From assembly GCA_947503775.1 (NCBI GenBank), contig CANNFE010000006.1, positions 182,508-246,507 on the forward strand: a stretch of 64,000 nucleotides of DNA, given 5' to 3'. The stretch is from an uncultured Paracoccaceae bacterium. GTDB taxonomy: Bacteria; Pseudomonadota; Alphaproteobacteria; Rhodobacterales; Rhodobacteraceae. Made by a program: the position numbers and the translations under genes. The notes below the pieces were generated by a model, which was not told the origin of the DNA, searched no databases, and saw only the letters and a program-made list of their open reading frames with translations. How positions within the stretch are numbered: position 1 is the stretch's first letter; each line of letters starts with the position of its first letter. Shown here piece by piece: positions 9,323 to 16,708 of the stretch.

Positions 9323-10225
9323 ATGGCGCAGATGCAAGCAGATCAGCCCGTTCGAGGCATTTTCTGGATGGCCGTGACCGGGCTTCTTTTCGTCGGGGTC
9401 ACGGCCGTCGTCAAACATCTGGGCGATGCTGTTCCGCCCGCGCAGGCGGCGTTTTTGCGGTATGTTTTGGGGCTCGTCTTTCTTGTTCCGCTGATCGGGC
9501 GCTTGATCCGAGTGCGGCTGAATAGGCGTCAGGTCGGTCTTTTCGCGCTACGCGGGGCAGCCCATACCGGGGCGGTGATCCTATGGTTCTTTGCGATGAC
9601 GCAGATCCCGATCGCCGAGGTGACGGCGATGAATTATCTTTCGCCGGTCTATGTGACGCTTGGCGCGGCCCTGTTTCTGGGCGAGCGTTTGCAGATGCGG
9701 CGGATCCTTGCAGTGATCGTGGCGCTGATCGGCGCGCTGATCATCCTGCGACCCGGAATGCGGGAGATCGAGATGGGGCATATTGCGATGCTGTTCACCG
9801 CCATCCTCTTTGCGGCAGGCTATCTGATTGCAAAGCAGATGTCGTCCCAGATCGAGGCCAGCGTGATCGTCGCGATGCTGTCGATCACGGTGACGATCGG
9901 GTTGGCTCCGTTCGCCTGGGCGGTCTGGGTGCCGGTGGACGGGATCGCCCTGGCGTGGCTCTTTCTGGTGGCCTGCCTTGCCACCGCCGGACATACGACC
10001 ATGACGCTCGCCTTTGCCGCCGCCCCGGTGAGCGTCACGCAGCCGGTGACGTTCCTTCAGCTGATCTGGGCGACCCTTCTGGGCGCCTTCGTCTTTGCCG
10101 AGGCGATGGACCTGTGGGTTCTGATCGGCGGCGGGGTCATCATGGGATCGGTGAGCGTGCTGGCCTGGCGCGAGGCGCTGGCGCGGGGCCGGGCGGCGGC
10201 GGTGGCCGCCCCGCTGCCGCGATGA
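9323..10225 (+). CDS. EamA/DMT-family transporter
   Basis: A 300-aa inner-membrane protein of the drug/metabolite transporter superfamily with two EamA repeats, each about five hydrophobic segments (residues 10-145 and 150-290). PAQAAFLRYVLG and AEVTAMNYLSPVYVTLGAALFLGE are typical of the first repeat, and LQLIWATLLGAFVFAE of the second. Rhodobacterales carry many paralogues of this branch; substrates are mostly unknown. Its stop overlaps the next small gene by 4 bp (ATGA). Confidence 0.9.
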   Translation: MAQMQADQPVRGIFWMAVTGLLFVGVTAVVKHLGDAVPPAQAAFLRYVLGLVFLVPLIGRLIRVRLNRRQVGLFALRGAAHTGAVILWFFAMTQIPIAEVTAMNYLSPVYVTLGAALFLGERLQMRRILAVIVALIGALIILRPGMREIEMGHIAMLFTAILFAAGYLIAKQMSSQIEASVIVAMLSITVTIGLAPFAWAVWVPVDGIALAWLFLVACLATAGHTTMTLAFAAAPVSVTQPVTFLQLIWATLLGAFVFAEAMDLWVLIGGGVIMGSVSVLAWREALARGRAAAVAAPLPR

Positions 10226-10521
10226 CAAGGCGCTCGGCGCTCGAGGCGCAGTGGCTGACGCTGACGCGAGAGACGCTGCCGGCGGCGGCGACGCGGGATT
10301 GGCCGGTTCGGTTCGATCATTGCTTTCAGCGCATCTTGCTCGATGCGGCCTGCGGGGGCGTCTGGTACGATCATATCGCCAAACGTCCGGCCTATGCGCA
10401 TGCCCCCGATGAGGTTCTGACGGCTGCGATCGCGCTTGGCCGGGCCGTGCTGGCAGGAGAGGCGGATCTGGTGGCGCTGAACCGTCAGAGCCTTGTCTGG
10501 CGCGGCAAGGCGATCCGGTAG
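10222..10521 (+). CDS. Small conserved protein, function unknown
   Basis: A 99-aa protein starting at ATG 10222 within the stop of the EamA gene. It is rich in W, C and R, with a distinctive RFDHCFQRILLDAACGG stretch near the middle and VWYDHIAKRPAYAHA after it. Similar small Rhodobacterales proteins are often labelled as GCN5-related acetyltransferases, but at this length there is no room for a complete acetyl-CoA binding fold, so I do not adopt that label. Its 3' end overlaps the 3' end of the convergent pccR gene by 37 bp. Confidence 0.7.
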   Translation: MTRRSALEAQWLTLTRETLPAAATRDWPVRFDHCFQRILLDAACGGVWYDHIAKRPAYAHAPDEVLTAAIALGRAVLAGEADLVALNRQSLVWRGKAIR

Positions 10522-11918
10522 GGCAGTACCCCGCGCTGGTTGGGATCGACATCGAGCCGGTGTTCGAGCGGGGGGACGGCGCGCTGGTGGCAGTCGGTGC
10601 GCTCGCAGATCCGGCAGGAGATGCCGATCGGCTCGAACGCGGCGGAGTTGCCCAGATCAAGCCCGTCCGAATAGATCAGATCCGAGGCATGGCGTAGCTC
10701 GCAACCCAGGGCGATGGCATAGCGGCGGATCGGCGCGGTGAAGGCGCCGCCCGGTTTGGAGACATCGCGCGCGATGGACAGATACCGCGTGCCATCCGGC
10801 GTTTCGGCGAGCTGCCGCAGGAAGCGGCCCGGGGTCTCGAAAGCGCGGTGCACGTTCCAAAGCGGGCAGGCGCCGCCGAACCGGGCGAAGTGAAGCTGTG
10901 TCGCTGAGTGGCGTTTGGTGATCGTGCCGGCCTGATCGACGCGCACAAAAAAGAAGGGCACGCCCTTGGCACCCGGTCGCTGCAGGGTCGAGAGGCGGTG
11001 CGCGATCTGCTCGATCGAGGCATCGAAGCGATCGGCGAGCCGTTCCAGATCATGCCGTGTCTCGCGGGCGGCATCGAGAAAGGTGCGGTAGGGCATCATC
11101 GCCGCCCCGGCGAAGTGATTGGCCAGACCGATGCGGGCAATCTCGCGCGCCTCGTGGGTTTGAAAGCGGGCCTGATCGAGCGTGTCCTCCAGCAGGTCCC
11201 GATGGGCGATGAGCGCGATCTGAAGGAGGGTCTGGAAGCGCCGGGTCGCGGGGCTGGAGCGGGACGAGAGGGTCAGAGTGCGGCGGCCGGGATCATAGGC
11301 ACGCAACCCGTCCAGATCCTCAAGCGAGACCGAGATGGCATTCCGGCGCAGGCAGGCGTCGATGGCCGAGGCCAGATCGGGCGCGGTCGCGGCAAAGGTT
11401 TCGGCGGCGCGGTCGATCGTGTCGATGTAGTTGTCGCGGTAGTGAAAGAAGTCGCGGACCTCCTCCCACGGGGAGAGATCGGGGCGGGTTTCCTCGAGCC
11501 CGAGGGTCTGATCGAGGGCGGCGAGGCGATCATGGGTTTGCCGGTAGCTGCCATGAAGCTGGATCAGGCTGCGCACGAGGCTGGGGGCGTTGGCGACGGC
11601 GAGGCGAAGCTCTGCGGTCGATATCGGGGCATCACCGAAGACGGGATCTTTCAGCGCTTCCCTCAGATCGCTGAGATGGCGGGCTTCGTCGCTGCCTTGC
11701 AACTCGTTGACGTCGAACTTGAATTCGCGCGCCAGGGCAAGGAGGACCGTCGCGCTGACCGGGCGATTGTTGTTCTCCATCTGGTTGAGATAGGGGAGCG
11801 AGACGCCCAGACGGTCTGCAAAGACGCGCTGCGTCAGGTCGGCCCTTGTGCGGATCTCGCGCAGTTTGGCGCCCGCATAGTGCTTTTGAACGGCCAATGT
11901 CGGCTCCGGCAATTGCAA
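10485..11918 (-). CDS. pccR: Short-chain fatty acyl-CoA regulator (ScfR family), PccR-like
   Basis: A 477-aa transcription factor: N-terminal XRE helix-turn-helix (about residues 15-70, TQRVFADRLGVSLPYLNQMENN), an IrrE/ImmA-like central part, and a DUF2083 C-terminal domain with the cysteine cluster CRICERTDC. ScfR proteins sense acyl-CoA; in Rhodobacter sphaeroides PccR activates propionyl-CoA carboxylase genes. The location next to pccB fits that role. No ATG exists before a stop codon upstream, so the start is TTG at 11918 (TTG 11912 is also possible). The TTG overlaps an operator-like TTTGCAAA dyad, which suggests autoregulation. It lies 12 bp downstream of the MFS exporter gene on the same strand. 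Confidence 0.88.
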   Translation of the reverse strand: MQLPEPTLAVQKHYAGAKLREIRTRADLTQRVFADRLGVSLPYLNQMENNNRPVSATVLLALAREFKFDVNELQGSDEARHLSDLREALKDPVFGDAPISTAELRLAVANAPSLVRSLIQLHGSYRQTHDRLAALDQTLGLEETRPDLSPWEEVRDFFHYRDNYIDTIDRAAETFAATAPDLASAIDACLRRNAISVSLEDLDGLRAYDPGRRTLTLSSRSSPATRRFQTLLQIALIAHRDLLEDTLDQARFQTHEAREIARIGLANHFAGAAMMPYRTFLDAARETRHDLERLADRFDASIEQIAHRLSTLQRPGAKGVPFFFVRVDQAGTITKRHSATQLHFARFGGACPLWNVHRAFETPGRFLRQLAETPDGTRYLSIARDVSKPGGAFTAPIRRYAIALGCELRHASDLIYSDGLDLGNSAAFEPIGISCRICERTDCHQRAVPPLEHRLDVDPNQRGVLPYRIALPRQTRL

Positions 11919-11944
11919 ATTTGCAAAGCCTTAGCTTTGCAAAG
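11911..11944. promoter_or_regulatory. Putative PccR operator at the pccR start
   Basis: Two perfect TTTGCAAA octamers, at 11920-11927 and 11936-11943, are separated by 8 bp that are themselves nearly palindromic; a further TTGCAA lies at 11913-11918. The PccR recognition motif, as I recall it from work in R. sphaeroides, is a pair of TTTGCAAA elements. The site covers the stop codon of the MFS gene and the TTG start of pccR, so bound protein could block or reset pccR expression. Confidence 0.75.
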
Positions 11945-13160
11945 CGGAGGGATCAAGTCGCCGTTCGCGCCGCAGGACGAAGAGGATGGACAGAAGGCTG
12001 CAAAATGTCGTGCCGAACATGATGGCCTGAAGGGGGATGGTTCCGGCCTCTTCGGTGAGGACGAGCCCGGCCAGCGCAGAGAGCAGGGCGCCGCCGCCGA
12101 CCATCATCGCGCTGCCCAGACCGGAAGCGCCGCCCGCCAGGTGAGGGCGGACCGACAGAAGGCCTGCGGTCGCATTGGGAAGCATCATCCCATTGCCGAG
12201 CCCGAGAAGCGTGCAGAAGCCGAAAAAGAGGCTTGGCGTCGACAGACCGCCGATGGCCAGCAGCAATGAGATACCCAGCCCGATGAGGGTGATGATAGTG
12301 CCCGAAAGGATCATCTGGTTGATGCCGAAGCGCACGGAATAGCGCCCCGACAGATAGTTGCCCGCAGCATATCCGATGGCGGGCGCGCCAAAGGCGAAGC
12401 CGGCCCAGAAGGGCGAGAGGCCGAAGACCGTATCCGCGACGAAGGACGATCCGCCGAGAAAGGCAAAGAACGCGCCCGAACCGAAGGCCGCGCAAAGCGC
12501 GTAGCCCCAGAAGCGGGGGCTGCTGAGCAGTTCGGGGTAGGTGCGGATCTGGTCTGCAAAGCTCATCCCGCCGCCGCGCACCGTTTCGCCAAGATCGCGC
12601 CAGACAAGCCAGAAGACGCCAAGGCCGCAGAGGAGCAGGAAGGTAAAGGCGGCGTGCCAGCCAAAGAGCTCGTCCAGCCCGCCGCCGATCATCGGGCCGA
12701 TCATCGGCACGAGGGCCATGCCCATCGTCACATAACCGATCATCGAGGCCGCCTGATCCTGGGGGACCATGTCGCGCACGACGGCGCGGCCCAGGACCAT
12801 GCCTGTCGCGATGATGCCTTGCACGATGCGGAAGAAGAGAAAGACGCCGACCGTTGGGGCGAACAGCGTGCCGAGCGTGGCAAGACAGAAGATCGCAATC
12901 GAGACGAGAAGAACGGGCCGCCTGCCATAGCGATCGGCGATCGGTCCGATGAAGATCTGCAGAAGGGCCGTTCCCGCCAGATAGCCCGAGACGGAGATCT
13001 GCATGATCGCGTAGCTCGTGTCGAAATACTCCGCCATCGCCTTGAGCGAGGGGAGAAAGACGCTCATCGACAGCGCGCCAAGACCGACCACGAGCACCAA
13101 GGTCACGATGTGAGGCGGTGTGGTCGGGTCGAGAAAGCGGGTTTTCGGGAAATTCGTCAT
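11931..13160 (-). CDS. Bcr/CflA-family MFS efflux transporter
   Basis: A 409-aa inner-membrane drug:H+ antiporter-like protein with 12 hydrophobic segments. MSVFLPSLKAMAEYF after the first segment and GPIADRYGRRPVLL (the MFS motif between segments 2 and 3) are diagnostic of the Bcr/CflA/Tcr branch; GRAVVRDM and PMIGPMIGGG (motif C of antiporters) are present. I use ATG 13160, in front of a normal cytoplasmic tail; ATG 13196 would extend it. It lies between pccB and pccR and shares the divergent control region with pccB, so it may be co-regulated with propionate use, for example exporting acids or other toxic intermediates (inference). Confidence 0.88.
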   Translation of the reverse strand: MTNFPKTRFLDPTTPPHIVTLVLVVGLGALSMSVFLPSLKAMAEYFDTSYAIMQISVSGYLAGTALLQIFIGPIADRYGRRPVLLVSIAIFCLATLGTLFAPTVGVFLFFRIVQGIIATGMVLGRAVVRDMVPQDQAASMIGYVTMGMALVPMIGPMIGGGLDELFGWHAAFTFLLLCGLGVFWLVWRDLGETVRGGGMSFADQIRTYPELLSSPRFWGYALCAAFGSGAFFAFLGGSSFVADTVFGLSPFWAGFAFGAPAIGYAAGNYLSGRYSVRFGINQMILSGTIITLIGLGISLLLAIGGLSTPSLFFGFCTLLGLGNGMMLPNATAGLLSVRPHLAGGASGLGSAMMVGGGALLSALAGLVLTEEAGTIPLQAIMFGTTFCSLLSILFVLRRERRLDPSALQS

Positions 13161-13207
13161 TGAAGGGAGGTAGCGGCGAAAGTCGGGCCTGTCCATGCAT
13201 CGGAGCA

Positions 13208-13261
13208 CTTTGCAGATTTGCAAAGCAGCGCAAGGCGCTTTGCAGTCCTATGCAAATTTGC
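13208..13261. promoter_or_regulatory. pccB: Putative PccR operators in the pccB/MFS divergent region
   Basis: A dense set of TTTGCA/TGCAAA elements lies between the divergent MFS and pccB starts. CTTTGCAGATTTGCAAAG covers 13208-13225. TTTGCA at 13239-13244 faces TGCAAA at 13251-13256 across 6 bp, and the palindrome GCAAATTTGC follows at 13252-13261. They sit 65-120 bp upstream of the pccB ATG, suitable for an activator. These elements match those at the pccR start. Confidence 0.72.
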
Positions 13262-13326
13262 TGGATCGTGCTTTTGCCTCTTGGGTCCTGTTGCTAGGGT
13301 ACTGAGATATCGACGGCGGAGGACCC

Positions 13327-14859
13327 ATGACCACGATCCTTGAAGAATTGGAGGCGCGCCGGGATATCGCGCGGCTAGGGGGCGGTCAGAAGCGGATCGA
13401 TGCCCAGCATGCCAAAGGCAAATTAACGGCCCGTGAACGGATTGATCTTCTTCTCGATGAAGGCTCGTTCGAAGAGTTCGACATGTTCGTGGCGCACCGG
13501 GCGACCGATTTCGGCATGGCCGAGAGCCGCCCTTCGGGCGATGGGGTCGTGACCGGATGGGGGACGATCAACGGCCGGATGGTCTATGTCTTTTCGCAGG
13601 ATTTCACGGTTTTCGGCGGCTCGCTGAGCGAGACCCATGCCGAGAAGATCTGCAAGATCATGGATATGGCCGTTCAGAACGGGGCGCCCGTGATCGGGCT
13701 GAACGATTCAGGCGGCGCGCGCATTCAGGAAGGGGTCGCGAGCCTTGCGGGCTATGCGGAGGTCTTTCAGCGCAATGTCATGGCCTCGGGCGTGGTGCCG
13801 CAGATCTCGGTGATCATGGGCCCCTGTGCGGGCGGGGCGGTCTATTCGCCTGCGATGACGGATTTCATCTTTATGGTGAAGGACACGTCTTACATGTTCG
13901 TGACCGGCCCGGACGTGGTCAAGACCGTCACGAACGAGGTGGTGACGGCCGAAGAGCTGGGCGGAGCGGTGACGCATATGCGCAAAAGTTCGGTCGCGGA
14001 CGGGGCGTTCGAGAACGATATCGAGGCGCTGACCGAAGTGCGTCGGCTCGTCGATTTCCTGCCCTTGTCGAACCGGGAGGCGCCTCCGACGCGGCCGTTC
14101 TTTGACGATCCGGCGCGGGTGGATGACAGCCTCGATACGCTGGTGCCGGACAACGCGAACACGCCCTATGACATGAGAGAGCTGATCCTGAAGATCGCCG
14201 ATGAGGGGGATTTTTACGAGATACAGCAGGAGTTTGCCAAGAACATCCTGACCGGATTTATCCGGATGGAGGGGCAGACCGTCGGCGTTGTCGCGAACCA
14301 GCCGATGGTTCTGGCCGGGTGCCTTGATATCGACAGCAGCCGAAAGGCGGCGCGGTTCGTGCGGTTTTGCGACGCGTTCGAGATCCCGATCCTGACGCTT
14401 GTGGATGTGCCGGGGTTCCTGCCGGGGACGGGCCAGGAATATGGCGGGGTCATCAAGCATGGGGCGAAGCTGCTCTTTGCCTATGGGGAGGCAACGGTTC
14501 CCAAGGTCACGGTGATCACGCGCAAGGCCTATGGCGGAGCCTACGACGTGATGAGCTCAAAGCATTTGCGGGGCGATTTCAACTATGCCTGGCCCACGGC
14601 GGAGATCGCCGTGATGGGAGCGAAGGGCGCTGTGGAGATCCTCTATCGCTCGGAGTTGGCGGATGCCGAGAAGATCGGGGAGCGGACGAAGGATTACGAG
14701 ACCCGGTTCGCAAATCCGTTCGTGGCGGCCGAGAAGGGGTTTATCGACGAGGTGATCCTGCCGCATTCGACGCGGCGGCGGGTCTGCCGGGCCTTTGCCT
14801 CGCTTCGCGGCAAGCAGCTTAAGAACCCGTGGAAGAAGCATGACAATATTCCGCTTTAG
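13327..14859 (+). CDS. pccB: Propionyl-CoA carboxylase beta (carboxyltransferase) subunit
   Basis: A 510-aa carboxyltransferase that moves CO2 from biotin to propionyl-CoA, giving (S)-methylmalonyl-CoA. Start ATG 13327. The two crotonase-like halves are intact: [13 protein letters not shown] and [13 protein letters not shown] form the oxyanion site of the N-terminal half, and [13 protein letters not shown] and [12 protein letters not shown] are in the C-terminal half. The length and DVVKTVTNE region fit the propionyl- rather than methylcrotonyl-specific type. The alpha subunit gene follows at 16709 after several small genes; operator dyads lie upstream. Confidence 0.95.
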   Translation: MTTILEELEARRDIARLGGGQKRIDAQHAKGKLTARERIDLLLDEGSFEEFDMFVAHRATDFGMAESRPSGDGVVTGWGTINGRMVYVFSQDFTVFGGSLSETHAEKICKIMDMAVQNGAPVIGLNDSGGARIQEGVASLAGYAEVFQRNVMASGVVPQISVIMGPCAGGAVYSPAMTDFIFMVKDTSYMFVTGPDVVKTVTNEVVTAEELGGAVTHMRKSSVADGAFENDIEALTEVRRLVDFLPLSNREAPPTRPFFDDPARVDDSLDTLVPDNANTPYDMRELILKIADEGDFYEIQQEFAKNILTGFIRMEGQTVGVVANQPMVLAGCLDIDSSRKAARFVRFCDAFEIPILTLVDVPGFLPGTGQEYGGVIKHGAKLLFAYGEATVPKVTVITRKAYGGAYDVMSSKHLRGDFNYAWPTAEIAVMGAKGAVEILYRSELADAEKIGERTKDYETRFANPFVAAEKGFIDEVILPHSTRRRVCRAFASLRGKQLKNPWKKHDNIPL

Positions 14860-14972
14860 ACGCGCTTTGTCTGGCAGCGGCACCAGGGCCGTGTCCGAAC
14901 CGCCTTCGGGTGGAGGGAACCGGCGCGGCGGCCCTTTCGTTTCGCCTGGACCGAAGCGAGCTGGAGCAGCCG

Positions 14973-15233
14973 ATGACCAAGGATCACGGACCGTCCATCA
15001 AGGACGACGAAACCTACGAGAGCCTTCGCGAGAACGGCATGTCCAAGCAGAAAGCCGCGGCGATCGCGAATGCGCAGGCGAACGACAACATGGAGCCGTC
15101 GAAGAAGGGGGGCAAGCAGCCGCCCTACGAGGAGTGGAGCAAGGACGCGCTTTACGATCGGGCGCAGGAACTGGATATCGACGGGCGGTCAGACATGACG
15201 AAAGACGAGCTTATCGAGGCGTTGCGCGGCTAG
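14973..15233 (+). CDS. Small Rho-N/SAP-like domain protein (DUF7218-like)
   Basis: An 86-aa hydrophilic protein. The first half, with NGMSKQKAAAIANAQAND, is typical of small stress-associated proteins of the DUF7218 type. The end, WSKDALYDRAQELDIDGRSDMTKDELIEALR, is a helix-extended-helix as in Rho N-terminal or SAP nucleic-acid-binding domains. ATG 14973 is preceded by GAGC and is preferred over GTG-type starts upstream. It lies inside the pccB-pccA interval; a link to propionate metabolism is not evident. Its stop overlaps the N terminus of the following secreted protein. Confidence 0.78.
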   Translation: MTKDHGPSIKDDETYESLRENGMSKQKAAAIANAQANDNMEPSKKGGKQPPYEEWSKDALYDRAQELDIDGRSDMTKDELIEALRG

Positions 15234-15604
15234 CCGTTGGCCTTGCCGCTGCTCTGTCGTCGGCAGCGGTGGCCGAGCAGGCGGTGCTGGATGTGCCGTC
15301 CGGGCAGGAGGTGATGCTTTTTGATCTGGTGCTCGAGCCGGAGACGAAGGTTGCGCGGTTCCGGTTCCTTGCCCCTTCTATCGGGACGGCGGGTCTGAGT
15401 TTCACGGATATGGAGCGGGATTTTCCGCATCTGTGTTCGGTCTATGCGCTGCCTGCGCTTGCCGCGAACGGCTGGAAGGCGGAGAAGGTCGTCATTTCCC
15501 TGTCGGATCGGGAAACCCCGTTCGGAGAGACGGTTCCCGATGCGATCCAGTTCTTCGAGGCCTTTGCGATCGAGGATGCCACATGCCTTTGGGAGCCGTT
15601 CTGA
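15221..15604 (+). CDS. Small secreted protein with no canonical start codon
   Basis: The frame encodes a clear signal peptide (hydrophobic LAVGLAAALSSAAVAEQ) followed by about 105 residues of mature protein with two cysteines, ending CLWEPF. It resembles small secreted Rhodobacterales proteins of the DUF6497 type; function unknown. No ATG, GTG or TTG precedes the signal peptide in frame. The coding meaning seems to begin near GTT 15221, inside the last codons of the preceding gene. Translation may start at a non-standard codon, or the start may have been mutated. A GTG at 15269 would delete the signal. The stop overlaps the next ATG (TGATG). Confidence 0.55.
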   Translation, partial: VARLAVGLAAALSSAAVAEQAVLDVPSGQEVMLFDLVLEPETKVARFRFLAPSIGTAGLSFTDMERDFPHLCSVYALPALAANGWKAEKVVISLSDRETPFGETVPDAIQFFEAFAIEDATCLWEPF

Positions 15605-15963
15605 TGTTCAAGCATCGCGGCTTTCCCGGGCGCCTTCCGGGAACGGATTTTCAGTTCACGCTTCGCCGCGAGAACAAGGGGGGCGCGACCACGCTTGTCG
15701 CACGAGAGCGGTATGCGGACCGCAAGCCGGCCGACCGCCGGGCGGATGCAGGCTTCATGGCAGCCCTTTGGGCACAGTTCGGAACAGAGCCCTTTGAGCG
15801 AGGCAACCTGGATGCGGGGCGGTTGTCCTGGCTTTTCGGCCGTGAGGTCGTGCCGGCAGAGGATCCGTTCGATCCGGCACGCTACGATTCGCTGCTAAAG
15901 ATCAACGAAGCCCGCGCCCGGATCAGCTTTCCAGAGGCTTTTGATCATGAAGGCGACATCTGA
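15604..15963 (+). CDS. Hypothetical protein in the pccB-pccA interval
   Basis: A 119-aa basic, soluble protein with no signal or membrane segment. It starts at ATG 15604, overlapping the previous stop by one base, so it is probably coupled to the secreted protein gene. It is rich in R, F and D, with LRRENKGGATTLVARERYADR and SWLFGREVVPAEDPFDPARYDSLL stretches. I do not recognise a family. Rhodobacterales often carry such small genes between pccB and pccA. Confidence 0.65.
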   Translation: MFKHRGFPGRLPGTDFQFTLRRENKGGATTLVARERYADRKPADRRADAGFMAALWAQFGTEPFERGNLDAGRLSWLFGREVVPAEDPFDPARYDSLLKINEARARISFPEAFDHEGDI

Positions 15964-16348
15964 TGCCACCTTGTATACAAGAGCCCCCAATACAATCTAG
16001 GCGGGAATCAGCCTACTTTAAGAACCGCAAAGATCTATCCTTTGCAATGATCAAGTCGCTGTGCGACGGTTCTAGGGTAGCTGCAGGTTCCAGCAAGCCT
16101 GCATCTGCAAATTGTCAAAACCGTTACCCTTCCCCTAGGAGGCGATTCAACCAGATTAAGGTTGGGTCGCCTCCAATCCTTTGGGCGGTCGGTCGGCAAA
16201 GATCGGCCATTCTTCGCGTGATATCGAATAACAGCCCCCTGGCTCTTCCGTTCTGGCGCGAACGTGCTTTATTCAGCCCAAGTTTGGTTCGCAGTCCATG
16301 CATAGGAGCGCGGGAGGTGGCCAAATGGAAAAAAACAGGAGCAGAGTC
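15964..16348. other. 385-bp non-coding interval with a strong hairpin
   Basis: No convincing gene on either strand; frames that cross it have poor amino-acid composition and no ribosome sites. It contains an imperfect GCAGG/CCTGC stem near 16082-16102, a half-site-like TCTGCAAATT near 16106 and the strong hairpin listed separately at 16138-16174. Base composition is visibly less GC-rich than the flanking genes. It may hold the promoter of the small lipoprotein gene. Confidence 0.5.
16138..16174. other. Strong intergenic stem-loop, candidate structured RNA
   Basis: GGAGGCGA (16138-16145) pairs with TCGCCTCC (16167-16174); TT/GG positions can form two G-U pairs; CAACC (16148-16152) pairs with GGTTG (16160-16164) around a 7-base loop. 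The total is a 15-bp stem. There is no T-run after it on either strand, so it is not an intrinsic terminator. It lies about 180 bp upstream of the lipoprotein gene. Confidence 0.4.
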
Positions 16349-16567
16349 ATGGTATCCCTTACAAAAGTCGCATTCGCGGGGTTTGCAGCGCTTTCGCTGT
16401 CCGCCTGTGCAGGCAGTGGCATCGGCGATAACGACACCGAGCGCGCGGTCATTGGCGCAGCTGCCGGTGCGGTCGTCGCTGACGCAACGGACAACGATGT
16501 TGCAACCGGCGCAGCCGTTGGCGGTCTTGCCGGCGTCTTCTGCGACGACGCAGGCATCTGCCGCTAA
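16349..16567 (+). CDS. Small glycine-zipper lipoprotein
   Basis: A 72-aa lipoprotein. The signal MVSLTKVAFAGFAALSLSAC ends in a good lipobox (LSAC). The mature part has alternating small residues, AVIGAAAGAVVADATDNDV then ATGAAVGGLAGVF, the pattern of glycine-zipper membrane-associated proteins, and a final pair of cysteines (FCDDAGICR). ATG 16349 has AGGAG seven bases upstream; ATG 16325 also has a GGAGG and would add eight residues. It is probably anchored in the outer membrane; function unknown. An intrinsic terminator follows 25 bp after the stop. Confidence 0.8.
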   Translation: MVSLTKVAFAGFAALSLSACAGSGIGDNDTERAVIGAAAGAVVADATDNDVATGAAVGGLAGVFCDDAGICR

Positions 16568-16591
16568 ATCTATCGAAAATCGACAATTGAA

Positions 16592-16623
16592 CCGCTCGGA
16601 CGTCTGCGTCCGGGCGGTTTTTC
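16592..16623 (+). terminator. Intrinsic terminator after the small lipoprotein gene
   Basis: CCGCTCGGACG and CGTCCGGGCGG form an 11-bp stem (one G-U pair) with a TCTG loop, followed at once by TTTTT at 16618-16622. This is a textbook Rho-independent terminator, so pccA downstream must be transcribed from its own promoter. Confidence 0.9.
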
Positions 16624-16708
16624 TTTGGCGATTCGTCTGCCGCGCGACTCTCTTTTTGGTTGAGTTGCGCTTTTTTCGTGCGAATGGCACGCCGGTTTGA
16701 GGGGAACC

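Noticed and set aside
10222-10521. GCN5-related acetyltransferase label for the 99-aa protein
   Set aside because: No acetyl-CoA motif A or B can be found and the length is too short for a complete fold.
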